Assembly: GCA_020055645.1 (NCBI GenBank)
Contig: CM034548.1
Location: 19,282,001-19,346,000, forward strand
Direction: 5' to 3'
Length of the DNA stretch: 64,000 nt
Origin: Tomocerus qinae
Lineage: Eukaryota; Arthropoda; Collembola; Entomobryomorpha; Tomoceridae
Shown: positions 30,101 to 43,998 of the stretch, one piece after another
Layout: each line of letters begins with the position of its first letter
Position numbering within the stretch: position 1 is the first letter of the stretch
Made by a program: the position numbers and the translations under genes
Notes under the pieces: generated by a model
Databases searched by the model: none
What the model saw: the letters and a program-made list of their open reading frames with translations, nothing else
Told to the model about the DNA's origin: nothing

Positions 30101-33100
30101 GTGTAGAATGTAGACGTGGTAGATAGATAGGTGCTTGAATGACTTATGAGATTAAATAGGAATTTCGATTTGAATTCAGGTTATTTAGAGCATATACTTT
30201 GCATTCTTTGGAAGCCCAACTTTAAATAGCGTCAAGTAATGCTGAAAGTAAAAATATATTTACAGGCAAAGGATCACAATCATAGTTCGATTCATGCTTC
30301 ATTGTATTTGTGGTAGTGGCCAACCTCAAGCCAAGACAACAGTTTCGCTCTTTTGCATTTATTCTTAAAAATGAAGCCATGTATTGTATCCAAGACTAAA
30401 TGCTTTTGCTTACAGTTACTCATATTTTTATGTAAGTGCACCTCAAGGTGGTTTTAGATATAATATACTCATTGTTGGCAGTTACTATTACCTTGTGTCT
30501 ACATTATTCTTGAGAAGTCTTCTACACAAAAGAATTACAATGAGCACTTACATGCGCTACACACATTTCTCATATTCACTGAAAATATATTCCTAACGCA
30601 ATACAAACTTGGAAGGATTAGCAAACAAACTTGGCTTATAATAAGAAGGGACTCCAGTCCATTATTTACTGTTTTAATCTATGTAGTTTAGGTGTACCTA
30701 CCCATAGGTATACTCAGGTAGGTACCTACTTAGGCAATATAAAATCTTCAGTCTAATTATTCCTCTACCTGCCATCATGATCCTTTATTATATATTGCAT
30801 TTTTCCATATGACCATATTATTGGCACTGCTTCACTACAGGAAAACATTCTCACTCAAAAGTTTTTATAACTGAATCTTAGTTGGTTTCATTGTCTACAT
30901 TTTTTCTATCCTTCACTATGTTTGTTCTGTGTGACGTGAGTGATGTACACAAGAATTCATCGTATATTGCAAAGTTGTAATAATCTGGTATCTACCATCA
31001 GATCTTCTGCCCAATCCCTTCTCTCTCTCTCTCTGTATCTCCTGGTTATTAAATGTTCATGCTGACTGAAATGCTCATAGATAGGTACTTAATAATATAG
31101 CCTCAAGTCAGACTGAATCCATTCCTAATTAAAACGCAGAAAGAAGATTGTATATTGAAAGAATTTCATTTACGATGGAATGAGATACAATAACCAGTCG
31201 TCGTCTAAACGATGTAGCAGATATTTATGCATAAAATGTACAATTATTAGCATATTACAAACAAAAAGGCATTAAATACAGAACATAATTCACAATTCAG
31301 ATCTCTACAGAATACATACTTCTTTTAAGTGCTTCCTTATGATGGATTTGATGGTCCATAAATACGTTTATCCCTATTTTTATGAACTTTCATTAGCGAT
31401 GGAAAGATATGTAATATCCTGAGCGCGTTTTAAAATAATGATTGACACTTTTGTGTTGCTACATAACTATTCCCATTCTGATTTTAATAGTCTGTTGGAT
31501 AGCATGTTTAAAGTATACGACTCAGACACAATCCCCATTAAACTCCGACGAAATTGCGAAATAGTGTATTGAGAACGGAGATATTATTCAGAAATTTAGT
31601 AACCATATGTCAGATAAATTATTTTTAGGTCTATCTAGTAATTATTACTGAAAATTTGTTGCAACAAATGTGAACATGGTCAGCAAGCATTTTGTAGTGA
31701 TAAAAAGTTTTTTTTTTAAATTTAAATTGGAAACCCTAATCTGCAGTTTGTTTGGTACCTTTACATAATATTATGCAAACTATGTATCACTTAACCTTTC
31801 CACTTATTACGTAACAGTGCATAGTAAAAAATGACACTACTTAAAAATAATATAATGGAATAGAAGTAATTCGTGTCTGTTATCTAAGTAGGCCATTATT
31901 TATATTACATTTTTGGTCGAAGAAGTCTGCAGAGCGCACTTCAATTTTAATTATAACAAGTTCGTTAGGAATCAGAGTTTTGTAAATTATAACCATATAG
32001 GAAGAGCTTTTATTTTAGAGTTTTGAGTTTATGCACAATGTATATGCATTTAGATGCATTTGGTTAAAAGAAATGGAATAAATTTAAGTATTAGTAATGA
32101 GTAATTAATAATTAATGCTAAGATTCCCTATATGGTCCTAAAGAAATAAAAAACATTTCTTCATTCATAAGTTGTAGGTTATGCCTGTAGGCTTGACAAA
32201 ACTTTAGCGTATTATTTGCATGAGGATTGCCAAACCTATTGGAGGCATGTAGTTAAACGATTACTAAAAGCCCCACGCACAGGACACATACTAAAATAAT
32301 GATCACTGGGATGGTTGAGTATTAGGACCGAAAATCTCTTTGCTATTGGATTTCATGCATATTTACTAACCAATATAGTTTTGTCATGGACATGGACATG
32401 CATACGATGAAAATACTATTTCTGACAATGAGTAAGAAGCAAGGTGTTTAAGAGAGCTTGACACCTTGTTGTAATTCCTGAATTGTGATATTGTGTTCTG
32501 AAAATAAAAAGTTATTAGCTCCGTCGTTGTCCACTTTAGTGTATAATGCTACATCATTAATGAAAACGAACATGCATATAATATTTTTGGTAGTATTAAT
32601 TTATTCTGTCTTGTACTTGTATGTATAGCCATGTCATGTAGTATACATTTAAGGCGACGCGATCCTACATCGCACTGCATGTAATTTCAGTTCATATAAT
32701 CCTTATTAGTAAAGATATAACAGGATGTAGGAAGAGTTACATAAGCAGAAAAATAAGTGCCTAATATAATTGTTTGCATATTTGGGTAACCGAGTTTACT
32801 ACACTTCCCATCATAGACCTCTTTTTAAAAAGTATTTAAAAATCTAGTACGCAAAGATATAATCAGTAAAAGGTGTAGGTCTTTATTATGATTACAGTAG
32901 ATGTGATTGTAAATGTCTAAATATATTCAAATTGTATACAGTTGCCATAACTAGTAAGTACAGACATACTTCCCAGTACAGGAAAAATATTTTTTCATGT
33001 AAATGTGCATATACATATTCAAAAGATAGAGTTTTCATGCTATTTTGGTGGCTTTAGAATGTTTACATGGGTCGTTACCTATAGCTCATGGTGGATAATG

Positions 33101-36100
33101 TGATTTTAGTGATAGTGATCATTTACTTCAACTTTTTAATCATCTTTTTTCATTTTCTGCTGCAAACGTCCTCTTTACAATTTAATGTAATCACATTATA
33201 GCCATCAGGTCTAGAGTAATATAGAACAGCCAAGTTACAGTCGCAATTCTTATTTGTCAGGAGTGAGCAATTCGTAGGCGATTGCTCAACTCGTTTCTTC
33301 GCCTCGCTTGTATGCATGTGAATTTTGGCAAGTTGAATACCCAATTATTTCACTGTTTCATCACGCATGGAGTCAAATATTCTAAAGTTCTGTATGCATG
33401 TCAGTGGTGTTTCTAATGACACGTTTGGAATACGTGCTAGTTTATTATTTCTTCAGATATGGTGAATAAAATACAGGATGTGCATTGAAATTTTATCACA
33501 AGCTAAATTTGTAGCAGTAAGTAATACATTAATCACAATTGTACAAAATTTCGTAGTCCTTACATAAACTAACAAATTCAAACGCAATATTTTAATGCTA
33601 GAAATCATGAATAACATAATAGATAAATTATGTATGACTTTATTAATTTATTTTGTTGGCTCTTTTACAGTAGTTGAAAGACAATCATCGAAAACATACG
33701 TATTAAAAATATGATTAAGACAACCGTTACAAGAAGCTATTTATGTAACTGAAAACTTTCGTTTGCTATCATCTATCTCTATTACCAAACCATTGCAAAC
33801 CTTGTTTTACATATGTATTCAGTGTTAAGGTACTTTATATTATGTGGTTACATTATTTACTCATTTAGCTATGTCAGAAAATGAAACATTAATGTTTAGA
33901 AAACTATAAATGCTTCTGTTTTTATCTATTGAAATTCAATTTTTCAAGATGAGACAACAGATAAACCCATCAGTTTTGTTGTATCGATTTACTACAATTT
34001 TTAAAGAAAGTTGTGCATATTGGTATATAGATATAGAGTAGTGAAAACATGTTCTTTTTTCCTCCTCAGTAGTTTTGTATCAAGCGTAAAAACTATTTCA
34101 GAGCTACATCATCGTTTCAGAGAATCTATTTAGTTATGCTTCAATGTTTTTGTTTTTTATTATTTACATAGAACTACGAAGTTATTACATTACACAGCTA
34201 CACAAATACAAATCTACTAAAATGTAGGTATGTGGAGTAGATATATCCGTCCTTTATCCTAAATCATCCCTGCACGACAATTTGGCAATACTAATACAAT
34301 GCAAGCTTGGCTAAACTATTGTATTTACTTAACTTCTGCCTATATAAAAATATTCTACTACTACGTTGCTGGCACTGCAATCCAAATCTCGTTTGACATT
34401 TGTCAGCAAAGAAAAGATGGTATGACATCAAGTTTTCCAAATCAATAAACACAACTCAAGCTTTCATTTTTTTTCGTGAAATTGCCATCATGGTCATTAA
34501 TGATATCCTAATGAGAATTTACATTTTAAAAGTACCTGCATTTGTTCCTGACTATATAGCACGTATGATGATAGGGTTTATGTGTAGCAGAAAAAATTAT
34601 CGGCACTTAGTACGCATAAATAAATAATTGCATTGTGCATTAAGACAACTGTTTTAGTAGAAAACGTAAAAGAGTATCTTTATAGAAATTATATATTTAT
34701 GGCTATAGTATAGTCTTGTATAGATACCGTTAAACATTCGTTAATTTATGTATTTAGGTTCCTATTGTAAAGTAAATCTTCTATTTACTGTCATTAATTA
34801 CAAATACATATGTTCTCGTGTGCTACTTAAAGGCAATATTTATGTGTATCCCTGTTTTACAGATGTTCTTTTAGTGTGTTTCAATTGATGGATTCCGATA
34901 ATGCATGAATTGGTATAGTATTTATCCCTATCAAGTATTATAAGGTGGATTATACTGGATTGAGGCATCTGCGAGGCTTACTAAAAGTCAGTGACACTTT
35001 TAAAAATGAGCTTAAAAAATGATAGACCAGTATTTTATAGATTCTGTTTCTATTTCATCGGTTGTTTATCGTAATATTTACTTGCTTTGTGTATTGTAGT
35101 GAAATTCTGTTGTATGGTTGAATAAAAAAGAGAAAAATGTGAGTCTGACCAGTTTCGAAAATGTCAAGTCATGAATAATGTGTTATTGTTATGTTAAGTA
35201 AACGTTAGTTTGACAGAAAGCTTTTGAAAGCTATCGATAGCTGTGAATTAGCTCTCGTTAAAGGTTGAATAGGTGGGCAGTTGCAGTTGTAATGGCTGCA
35301 CTTCTCTTACCATTGTTTGATAGCAGAAGATATTGCGGTCAAATGTACCGCTAGATTAAGATAATGTGTGTTTCATGAAAAGACTGGATTTACAGGATAT
35401 GCAGTAATTTAGCGAGTTCGTGTAAGTCATAATAAGAAGCATCAGTCAGTCGGTTCACTAGCCTTTCCTATTTTACTATCTCCTGGCTATAATATATTAA
35501 ATATATGTTACTGCGCTCCTTATATTGTCAAAGCCAAAGGATTCAACAATAAAAATATTTAATGACTACCCCAGTACCAGTACAACTAACTACACGATAC
35601 TAGAACAACTCAGAAAGCAATATTCTATGCCGATGCGAACACAATTGTAATGCAACGTCAGTTGCTACCATAAACTTACCATTTATACCAAAACTAAATA
35701 CAACTGGCACTATTTAACACTACTACTTCAATCCACTGGCAAACTGACAATTTTATTTAGTTGATACAATATACTCTCCTGCACTTTACACTATACACAT
35801 CTGGGGAATAACTACTCGTATTTTTACACCAGATCACATCGTCATTTCACTTGATTCACATCTATAGACATAATGCTATGCTGCATGCAACTGCAGTTCA
35901 ACCAAGTTTTAATTAATTAGGTCCATATACCTAACTACCTGCGATCTGATGATTTAATACACACAACCTTTTTGCTTTACCTTCGAATTCCTTCGATACC
36001 TTTATACATCATCTGATATCAAAATCCCACTTGTATACAAGTCTGTCTTGCAATTGTAGTATATATTTACATAAATATTCTGCAATACTAGCCATTGCTA

Positions 36101-39100
36101 TTATTTTGGACGCATTAGTCTATTTCCTAACTGGACTTCTGTCTGGAATTATATTGTATATGAGAATCTGGAAACTCTAGAATAACCTCCTTTCGATGAA
36201 ATTCTATTTCAGGACTAAATTCATTGTCAGCAAAATAAAATAGATTATTACTTCTAACTAATGTATCCTATTGCATATACCTAATTCGCGCTATAAGTCC
36301 TAAATTATTTTCTATTACACTTTAGCAATTCAAGAATCAAGTATTTCTCATTAAAATGTATACTAAACAGCTTTTAGAGGCATTTGCTAATTATTTACGG
36401 AGATTATCAAATGCTACACATAATATTACCTCGTGGAGCTGCTAACTGGATTATTAATGCAAATAGAAATACGTGTAACCACTTTATAGCCACTATACCA
36501 TTTTATAAGTATGCATGTTCTTATTGTATTATCTTTGTTAATGTAGAGATATAAGTACGTGATTATTCTCTGACTACAGAGTAATAAGCTTACGAATGGT
36601 ACATGCTGTAATTGTAAACATAGTCAAGAAGCACGTAGTCACACTTAAATTTTATCGTTTTGTCAGCATTAGCTTCATTGTTTGTATTTTGTGCAATCAT
36701 GTATATCATAATCCCTACGAACTATATCATAATTAATGGACTTCTACAGATGATCGTAGATTAGCTAAATGCAAGTGTTATACATTCACACATTTGTATA
36801 TGTAAATCCCTGAAAGAAAGAATTAGAGTAGATTGATCCAGTAATTGTAATGTAAATTAAATTGTTCACAACAGTCGCATTTTAATTTAAATTATGGTTA
36901 AGACTAGTCGGTGTCAGTACCATTGCTACCAAAAAAAGTTTCCATTCTATTTATAATGTGCTTAAAATTGATATCGAGTAGCGAAATGTGTTGTTGTAAA
37001 CTTTGATGCATTAGTATGGGACTAATTACTAAAATGCGTTGGTTTTTATAAATACTTTGAAAGTAGAGTCAATTTTTCAATTAAATGGGCAAAGAACAGT
37101 ATAGTAGTAGATGAATATGCATAGTGCATATTTATATCTTATTAAACATGAAAGGAAAACTTCAAAGTAGAAAACATTTGAATGACAACAGGCATACAAG
37201 TCAGTTCATAATGAGTTTAGTCGCACTCTCACCACACCGGACGTCAACAAGGCTTGGATTTTAGTATAAGTTAAACTGGCTGCTTAACTTACAAATTGCA
37301 AAGACAGATACAAATGCAGTAAATGTGGTGCACAAAAAGGTAGAAAACCACTGACAGACACAAAACTCTCATTACAATTTGCAATCTATTAAAAAGGAAG
37401 AGAAGAGTGTAGGATAAAAGATAAAACAAGACAAGGAGAGCATAGAGGACATTTAGTGTAGGGTTTGGGCATTATGTAGTACGTAAAAAAGTTGATTATA
37501 CTCTACAAAAGATATAAATGTAATTGAATGAGTTTTACAGGAACGTACAGTAAATGACAATTTCTTTTGTCTTGAGCGTGAATAATGATAATGTTGCAAT
37601 TACCCTCGCAGTAAACAGGAACTGTATGTCTCTAGCAAATTGTTATTAGAGAATCCAATCAAATTCAGCTCAAAGTTCATTTGTAGTTAAATAGATGAAA
37701 TTGGTAGTTTCATTTATATCTGAGCATTTTAGCCAGAAATTATATAGTAGCTATTTTCCTGTTCTATCTGAAGTAATGCCATATGGCAGATTGTCGAGAA
37801 TCGTGCCAAGTGTACACAATAAAAGTGTGACACATTATCTAACGATAAGTTAGTTACCTAAAGTATATTAATGTCTAGTTATTTGGCTAGGCTTAGTTAT
37901 CTTTGGAACAATATATGTAGAATAAGTGGTTAGATACCTATATAGTCGTTTGTGAATTGGTGAAGTTTGACACGGTGTCTTGGCTAGGCATGGTTTAACT
38001 CGAGACGTCTTTAATCTTCCATGAATCAATGGTACAGAGTAGTGAGCAATACTTTTACTGATAACGAGTAGGCAGGAGTTCTCAGTATGTATCTTGTTTC
38101 AATAGTTTTGGAGTTCAGTTACAGTTCATTCTCCAAAAAGGACGTAAAACGTTATCTGTAGGTACCTAAGTCATAATAATAATTGCGAATATAAATATTA
38201 TTGCTACCGTACATATACCTTTCCCCGTTTCTTTGCTTTGAGCAGGTACATGTAGATTTTACAGTCTTTGTTCATTCATTGGATGATTGAACTCTGAAAA
38301 TAAAGACTCTACTCGCGCTACAGTTTTATTGTTTTGTAATGGGTTTATCTGTATGCAGTTTACCCAACAAATGCAGACCAAATCAAGTCAACTGAAATGA
38401 CTCCACACACCGTCATAATATAATTTGTGCTACTCTCTCCATAGCGTGCAATTTTCTGTTCCATTTTACATTGTAGGGTGTATACTGCCGATTCCGATGG
38501 GATGATGAGTACCAGTGTGTATTCTCTTGTTCTCATAAAATGAATGCTAATGTATGCATCAATGTGCCACAAATTGTTTTACCATGTAGCCAGGCCATGT
38601 AATTGCAAGAGTATAAGTACCTATAGCGATTTAATAGTTTAGAATATAGGAAGCTATTAAATGGTAAACATTTAACTGAGTTGACTATCTGTAGAAGATA
38701 ATTCTACAAAAAACTCGTTCGTTTCGTATTATCATATTATTACTAAGATTAGTTTACATGGTATAAGCACTCTATATGTCTACTCCCTACTATATCTCTA
38801 TTTGTGTATACGTAGTTGAACAACAATAAAATAAAATACTCACAGATTACCCTACGGATGTAGATTCAAATAGGTATTCCTCTACTCTCTGAACTTGTGA
38901 AGTCTTTATCGCCTGTGTATTTGTGTGTCGTTTTTTATGACTTTTGTAGGAAATATACGGAGGATGAGCTAAATGAACTCTCTGGTGATTAGCTTCACTA
39001 ACATTAGCGTTATATGCTAGTATATGGTTTGTTTGTAGAGGAAAGGTGGATGGGCTTTATTTTATTATTACTCTTCTGATTTGATCGTGAGAATGAAATG

Positions 39101-42100
39101 GTAATGGACTATGGAATGGAATGGACTACATATTTAATGACAGTTGTAACTCATTTCTCTATCTACACTCGTTTTATTTATGTGTGCAAAGGGTCACGTT
39201 GAGTTTACATACACAATCACAACCAAAGCAAGGAAACAAAACTCTTTCAACATATTGCATGACACTGTTTCTGTGACATATTAATTCGTGGATAATATTG
39301 TATTTTCTACATTAGAATTAAAGTTGCCTACTTAAAACGCGTATTGCGTACACTTAATTCCACGCTTTTGTGTGAATGTGCTCCAAAGTGGTGTAGTACA
39401 AGTGTAGAATGGTTTGGTTAACCAGAGTAATGCAATGATAATGGTTAGAGCTATTCAAATTAATGTACTAGCAGTAGTTAGCGAAATGCAGGTAGGTAGG
39501 TAAAGGATCAGGAAGAATAAAGTACAAGAATTGCAAAAGTCGTTTCGTATAAATATCCAAATGTATTTAGTGTCTAAAGGGGATTTGTACCTTTAGCCAC
39601 ATGCTCATGCACATGAGAAATGACATGAATAAAATAAAAGAGATGAGCAAAGCAAATGGAAATTAGCAATAAAATAGCCACGTTATTATAGTGTCAGTAC
39701 ATTAAATAGGAGAAAGGCTATATTTGCAGGCTTTGCACTCATCTGAAAGTTTTAAAGATGGAGCAATCAAAACGAGAAAGAATTATATTTATTAATGTGT
39801 GAGGAACTGTATTATGCAAATTGTACTCACATTATTACATTTCGTTATCAGGAACAGAGCATCATAACAAAAAGAGGAGCTTTGCGTGTACTACTGCTAT
39901 GCTACGTTAGGCTGCTTTCAACAAGAAATGAGAAAAATAGCGCTTGACAAAGTCCAACGTCAAAAGTGCCACATTTGTAATTAAATAGATACACACAATC
40001 ACACAACTTTACTATGACCGCAACTATCTATCTAAGCTACATAATAAACAGAATAAATATTATTATGAGTGAGTAATACCTTCTGTGTGAATCACATATA
40101 ATCCAGTTGCCGTGATTTTGTCTGTTCTTCTCTTCTTTGGTCATAAACTTAAAACCTATCTAGGCAATTCATAGTATTCTCTATCATTCAAACATGTCAT
40201 CCAGATAGTCAAATGAAGTCAACTCGCACACTCAAAGTAACACAACAAAACAAAAACCAAGTCCTTAGCACAAAGCAACAATCCATTATAATTGCAATCC
40301 GCATTAAAATTCCAAAGTTTGGATACGCATTTATTAAAGCATAAAAATATATTCGACACAAATTAAATACATTACCCCAAACTAAGCTTTTGTAACATTG
40401 TTGTTAACATTTTTAAGTTGCGAATTTAAAATAGTACAAAATGGAATTTACATTACAGGCATTTATCCGTCCAAACATAAATAATCATCAAAAATTCAAT
40501 TAATTGCAAACGCAACTCCTTTGAAATATTTAATGTTTACTTAATTTGTCATTTTTAAGGAGCGAATGTTACCGACGATACGCATCGGCACAAATGAAAG
40601 ATTTAAATTTAAAAGTTGCGTAGTATTTTATACAGAATTTGTTAAAATAAATGTTACGCATTATTGACATTCGGGAATTACTTGGCACAAACTTAAAAAA
40701 CAATTGATACACTTAAAAAGTATATAATTAAGTGCCAAATTATTTATTCTGTTTGTAAGAATAGACTTTACATAGCGGTAGTATATCCTAGCTTTGAAGA
40801 TGACTAAGACGGCGGCGAATAAAAGTCTAGGAGGATAGGGTAGGTCGTAGGCCAGGGTGAGAATAAGATTGCAGTTTGTAAGTAGTGTACCTACATTTTT
40901 ATTGCACATTATAGTTTTAGTTCACAGTTAATTCGTATTCTAGTACGAAGAGAAGTTTGTTTAACATTGTAACTACATTATATTGCTATTGTTACATTAT
41001 CGTCGTTGATGTAGGTAGATGTTTTTTTGCCATTAGCATGTTTATTGTTAATATAGAATGTATTTAAGTGCATAAAAGTGACAGAAAGACAGTAGAGACA
41101 GAGGGATTGTGACGTTAAGCACAGTACTTTAAATGTTCAAACTGCAAGTACAGTAAGTTTTAAGGTATTACCTATTTATTTGTGGTTGGTTTGGTTTTGG
41201 CTTAACTGTAGCTGTAGCCTACGAAAAACATGCACTACATTCACATGCATATATGATTCTTAGGTATTACACTAACTATCTGTCTATGCAAAGCTATGTT
41301 TACAATCCAAATGCAGTAATATGCAATGCATGCATTTATTAGTTTCACTTAAACTAAGCACAGCAACAAATTCAAATCAAATCAGATTTCATTGAGTACA
41401 ATTGAGAAACTGTGACTTGACTTGACTTACATTAGTTGGCTGGGTTGGTTTGACTTTTTATTGTTAGCAGGAGAATTGAGTTGACAGGGTGGAGTCAAAA
41501 TACGTCCTTCTTTCTTGTTACACTTTTTCCGTTCGTATCTCTCTGAGAGGAGACTAGACCTGCCTACACTTTACCACACTATTTACCTTATGCTTTAATT
41601 TATAATCTCCTCACGACAGACAATGTATTAGTATACTAAATCCGTTTGATTATATCCCCAATACATTAGACTTTACTATAAGTATTATAGTACATGTAGT
41701 ACTAGTAGATTCATACTTAATGGTTGTAGTAGTAATACCTATCTGTAAACACAGCTGTGTGAAGTACACTGTACAGAAATCGGATGCATATAGATACGTT
41801 TACGTTCTGGTCGTGTAATGTAATGCAAATATTAAGTGAACTGATTGTGAGTCAGTCTTATAGTTTCTGCAGTTAGTTGAGTCAGTTAAAGCTGAATCAG
41901 AGAAACGAGTCGTCGAGTGTTTAAGTGTTTCGTTGCGTTGCGTTGGTGTGGTTTGCTTGGTTTACTTTGTGTTTACACTCGTATGCTATGTGCATAATCT
42001 GCTTCCTATATGGTTAATCTAAATACGTAGTCTCACTCAACTCAAATCCTGCCTAACTACTTCACAAAGCCCAAGAAAAGGAAGGCTCTGGGTTTTATCT

Positions 42101-43998
42101 CTTCTATCTAGGTATCTACGTGTATGTACTTAATTGTGCAAATACGTTTCTTCCTATCATCCTATCCTGTGTCTGTCTACCTTCCAATATCACACAAATA
42201 GGTATATGCATACACACAGATAATGACGTTACATGATTCCAATAAACGGAAGGACTAGAATCTGTCTATACTCAGCAACCAACTACTAACTATAATAAAA
42301 CTGACTGTTGAACTGACTGTGATACATGTGTAACTGAATAGATTATCCAGATAGTAAACCAAAGCCAACGAAACCAAACCAAAAAGGAGCTACAAGAAAT
42401 ACAGTAAACACACATTTTTAAACTTTTATCAGTCTATGGGGAACACATACGTAATAGCAACAAGTATTCACCTATATAAATAAGTTTAGCACACATCACA
42501 GTAATTATCAAAACACAACAGAGTTGCAAAGTCAGTAGCAATAAGTACCTACTACGCTTAAACTGCATTTCTTATATAATACCTACATATTGGTAAAGTC
42601 AATTAGTTTAACTTGTGCTCAAAAGGAGTAAGTAAGTTAGTAAGTACACATGCATGCAGCTATTTAGTAATGGTAAACAGATCCGTTTTCGTGTTTTTGT
42701 GGACATAGAGTTGCAGTACTGTAGCTATATTGGTGCAATAGGAAGGAGTAGTAAATAAAGTGTAGCAAAGTAAAGACAAGTTTGTTAAACAGCTATTAGG
42801 TAGCTACATAATATCAACATCAGTCCTATAAACAGTCGCACAAACATCAGACCCATCAAAGTACACCCGAGAAGTCATATTATACTAGTCTCATAGACCT
42901 ATATATTAAGAGCGGTTATAGAGTTATATTATACTTAAGACTGTGCTCTGCCATTGAGCAGTAGGTATTGACAGAGGCAACTTAAGATCAAGAGTTGGTG
43001 GATTTAAATCTTTTTCTAAATAGAATAACACAAGTTGGAATCCCTGCCAGTCTTCTTGACTTGACTTCTGACTCTATTAAATAGTTGCTTTTTCAACGTA
43101 CTTGACTTGTATGCTTGCACAATTACTCTGTCTCCGATTCAAGCTTCAAACAACTAGTAATATAGATATTATATCAATTATAAGCTACATAGAATGTTGA
43201 ACATCAAACACTCTGCTCCTGTGATAAGAATAGGTATACACTGTTCAGATAGTGGTAATTACACTACGTGCATATCACATTGCATTTAAAAGAAAGATTA
43301 CACAGAGTTGACTGCAATTCATGTTCAACTTTTACAGCACTCTACTCTGTCCGTGTATACACGTCTGTGTGTATAGTAGTAGTAGTTGAGTGCAGTTTAT
43401 TATGTATCAAAGTAGTAGGCTTTATTCTTGTGTAGTCGTCGTATACAAAGCTAAGGTGATGGTTTAGATCATGGCAGAGAGCAGATTTGGTGTTTAGTGG
43501 AGGATCAGTGCAGTTTTAGTCTGTCTCACAATCAGTCACTTACTTGCTTTAGTTAAGTCAGGCACTCTCTGGGGCCGAATCCTAATAATAGTGTATGTAC
43601 GCTATACTCCAAAAATCCCAATCAGTCTGCCACAACAGTTTCTTCTTTTCAGTTCAGTTTGAGTCGGCAGTAAGTAGACAGCATTCTAAACGAGACTCAG
43701 CATCGCTCACTCAACTACTCCCATTCAGTTCTTCGTCTGCAGAGTCAGTCTTTATAACTGTCTCACGACTAAATATTACCAGCCCATTTGATCACATTTC
43801 AAAATTTGTGTTCAACTTTGTGGTTTGAAAAAGTTCCTGATCTCTGTTACTATATATAGAATGTTTTGTGTGGATTTATGAATGCAACGTTTCCTAAAGC
43901 GAGATGGCATTTTCTCCGAGTGTTTCTCTTGCGGTTGGTTGGAGAGACATTGCAATTTTTTAAAGTGGACGAGATAAACTATTGATTATGTTTCGGCT
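27162..43998. other. 17-kb gene-poor region upstream of slingshot
   Basis: No exon is supported over almost 17 kb on either strand. Open frames rarely exceed 80 codons, are AT-rich and show no family resemblance. Simple sequence includes a CT run at 31021-31036, poly(T) near 31690, and irregular GTAGTA/TACCTA words that become frequent after about 38 kb. The right end should hold the slingshot promoter and 5' UTR: a TATATATA string lies at 43851-43858, about 140 bp before the start codon, but its use as a TATA box is unproven. The region may hold enhancers, non-coding RNAs or distal 5' exons. Confidence 0.4.

Noticed and set aside
31021..31036. CT microsatellite
   Set aside because: Short ordinary simple sequence, not worth a separate feature.
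34400..34627. 75-codon + strand frame
   Set aside because: No ATG at its start, no recognisable product, isolated in non-coding DNA.
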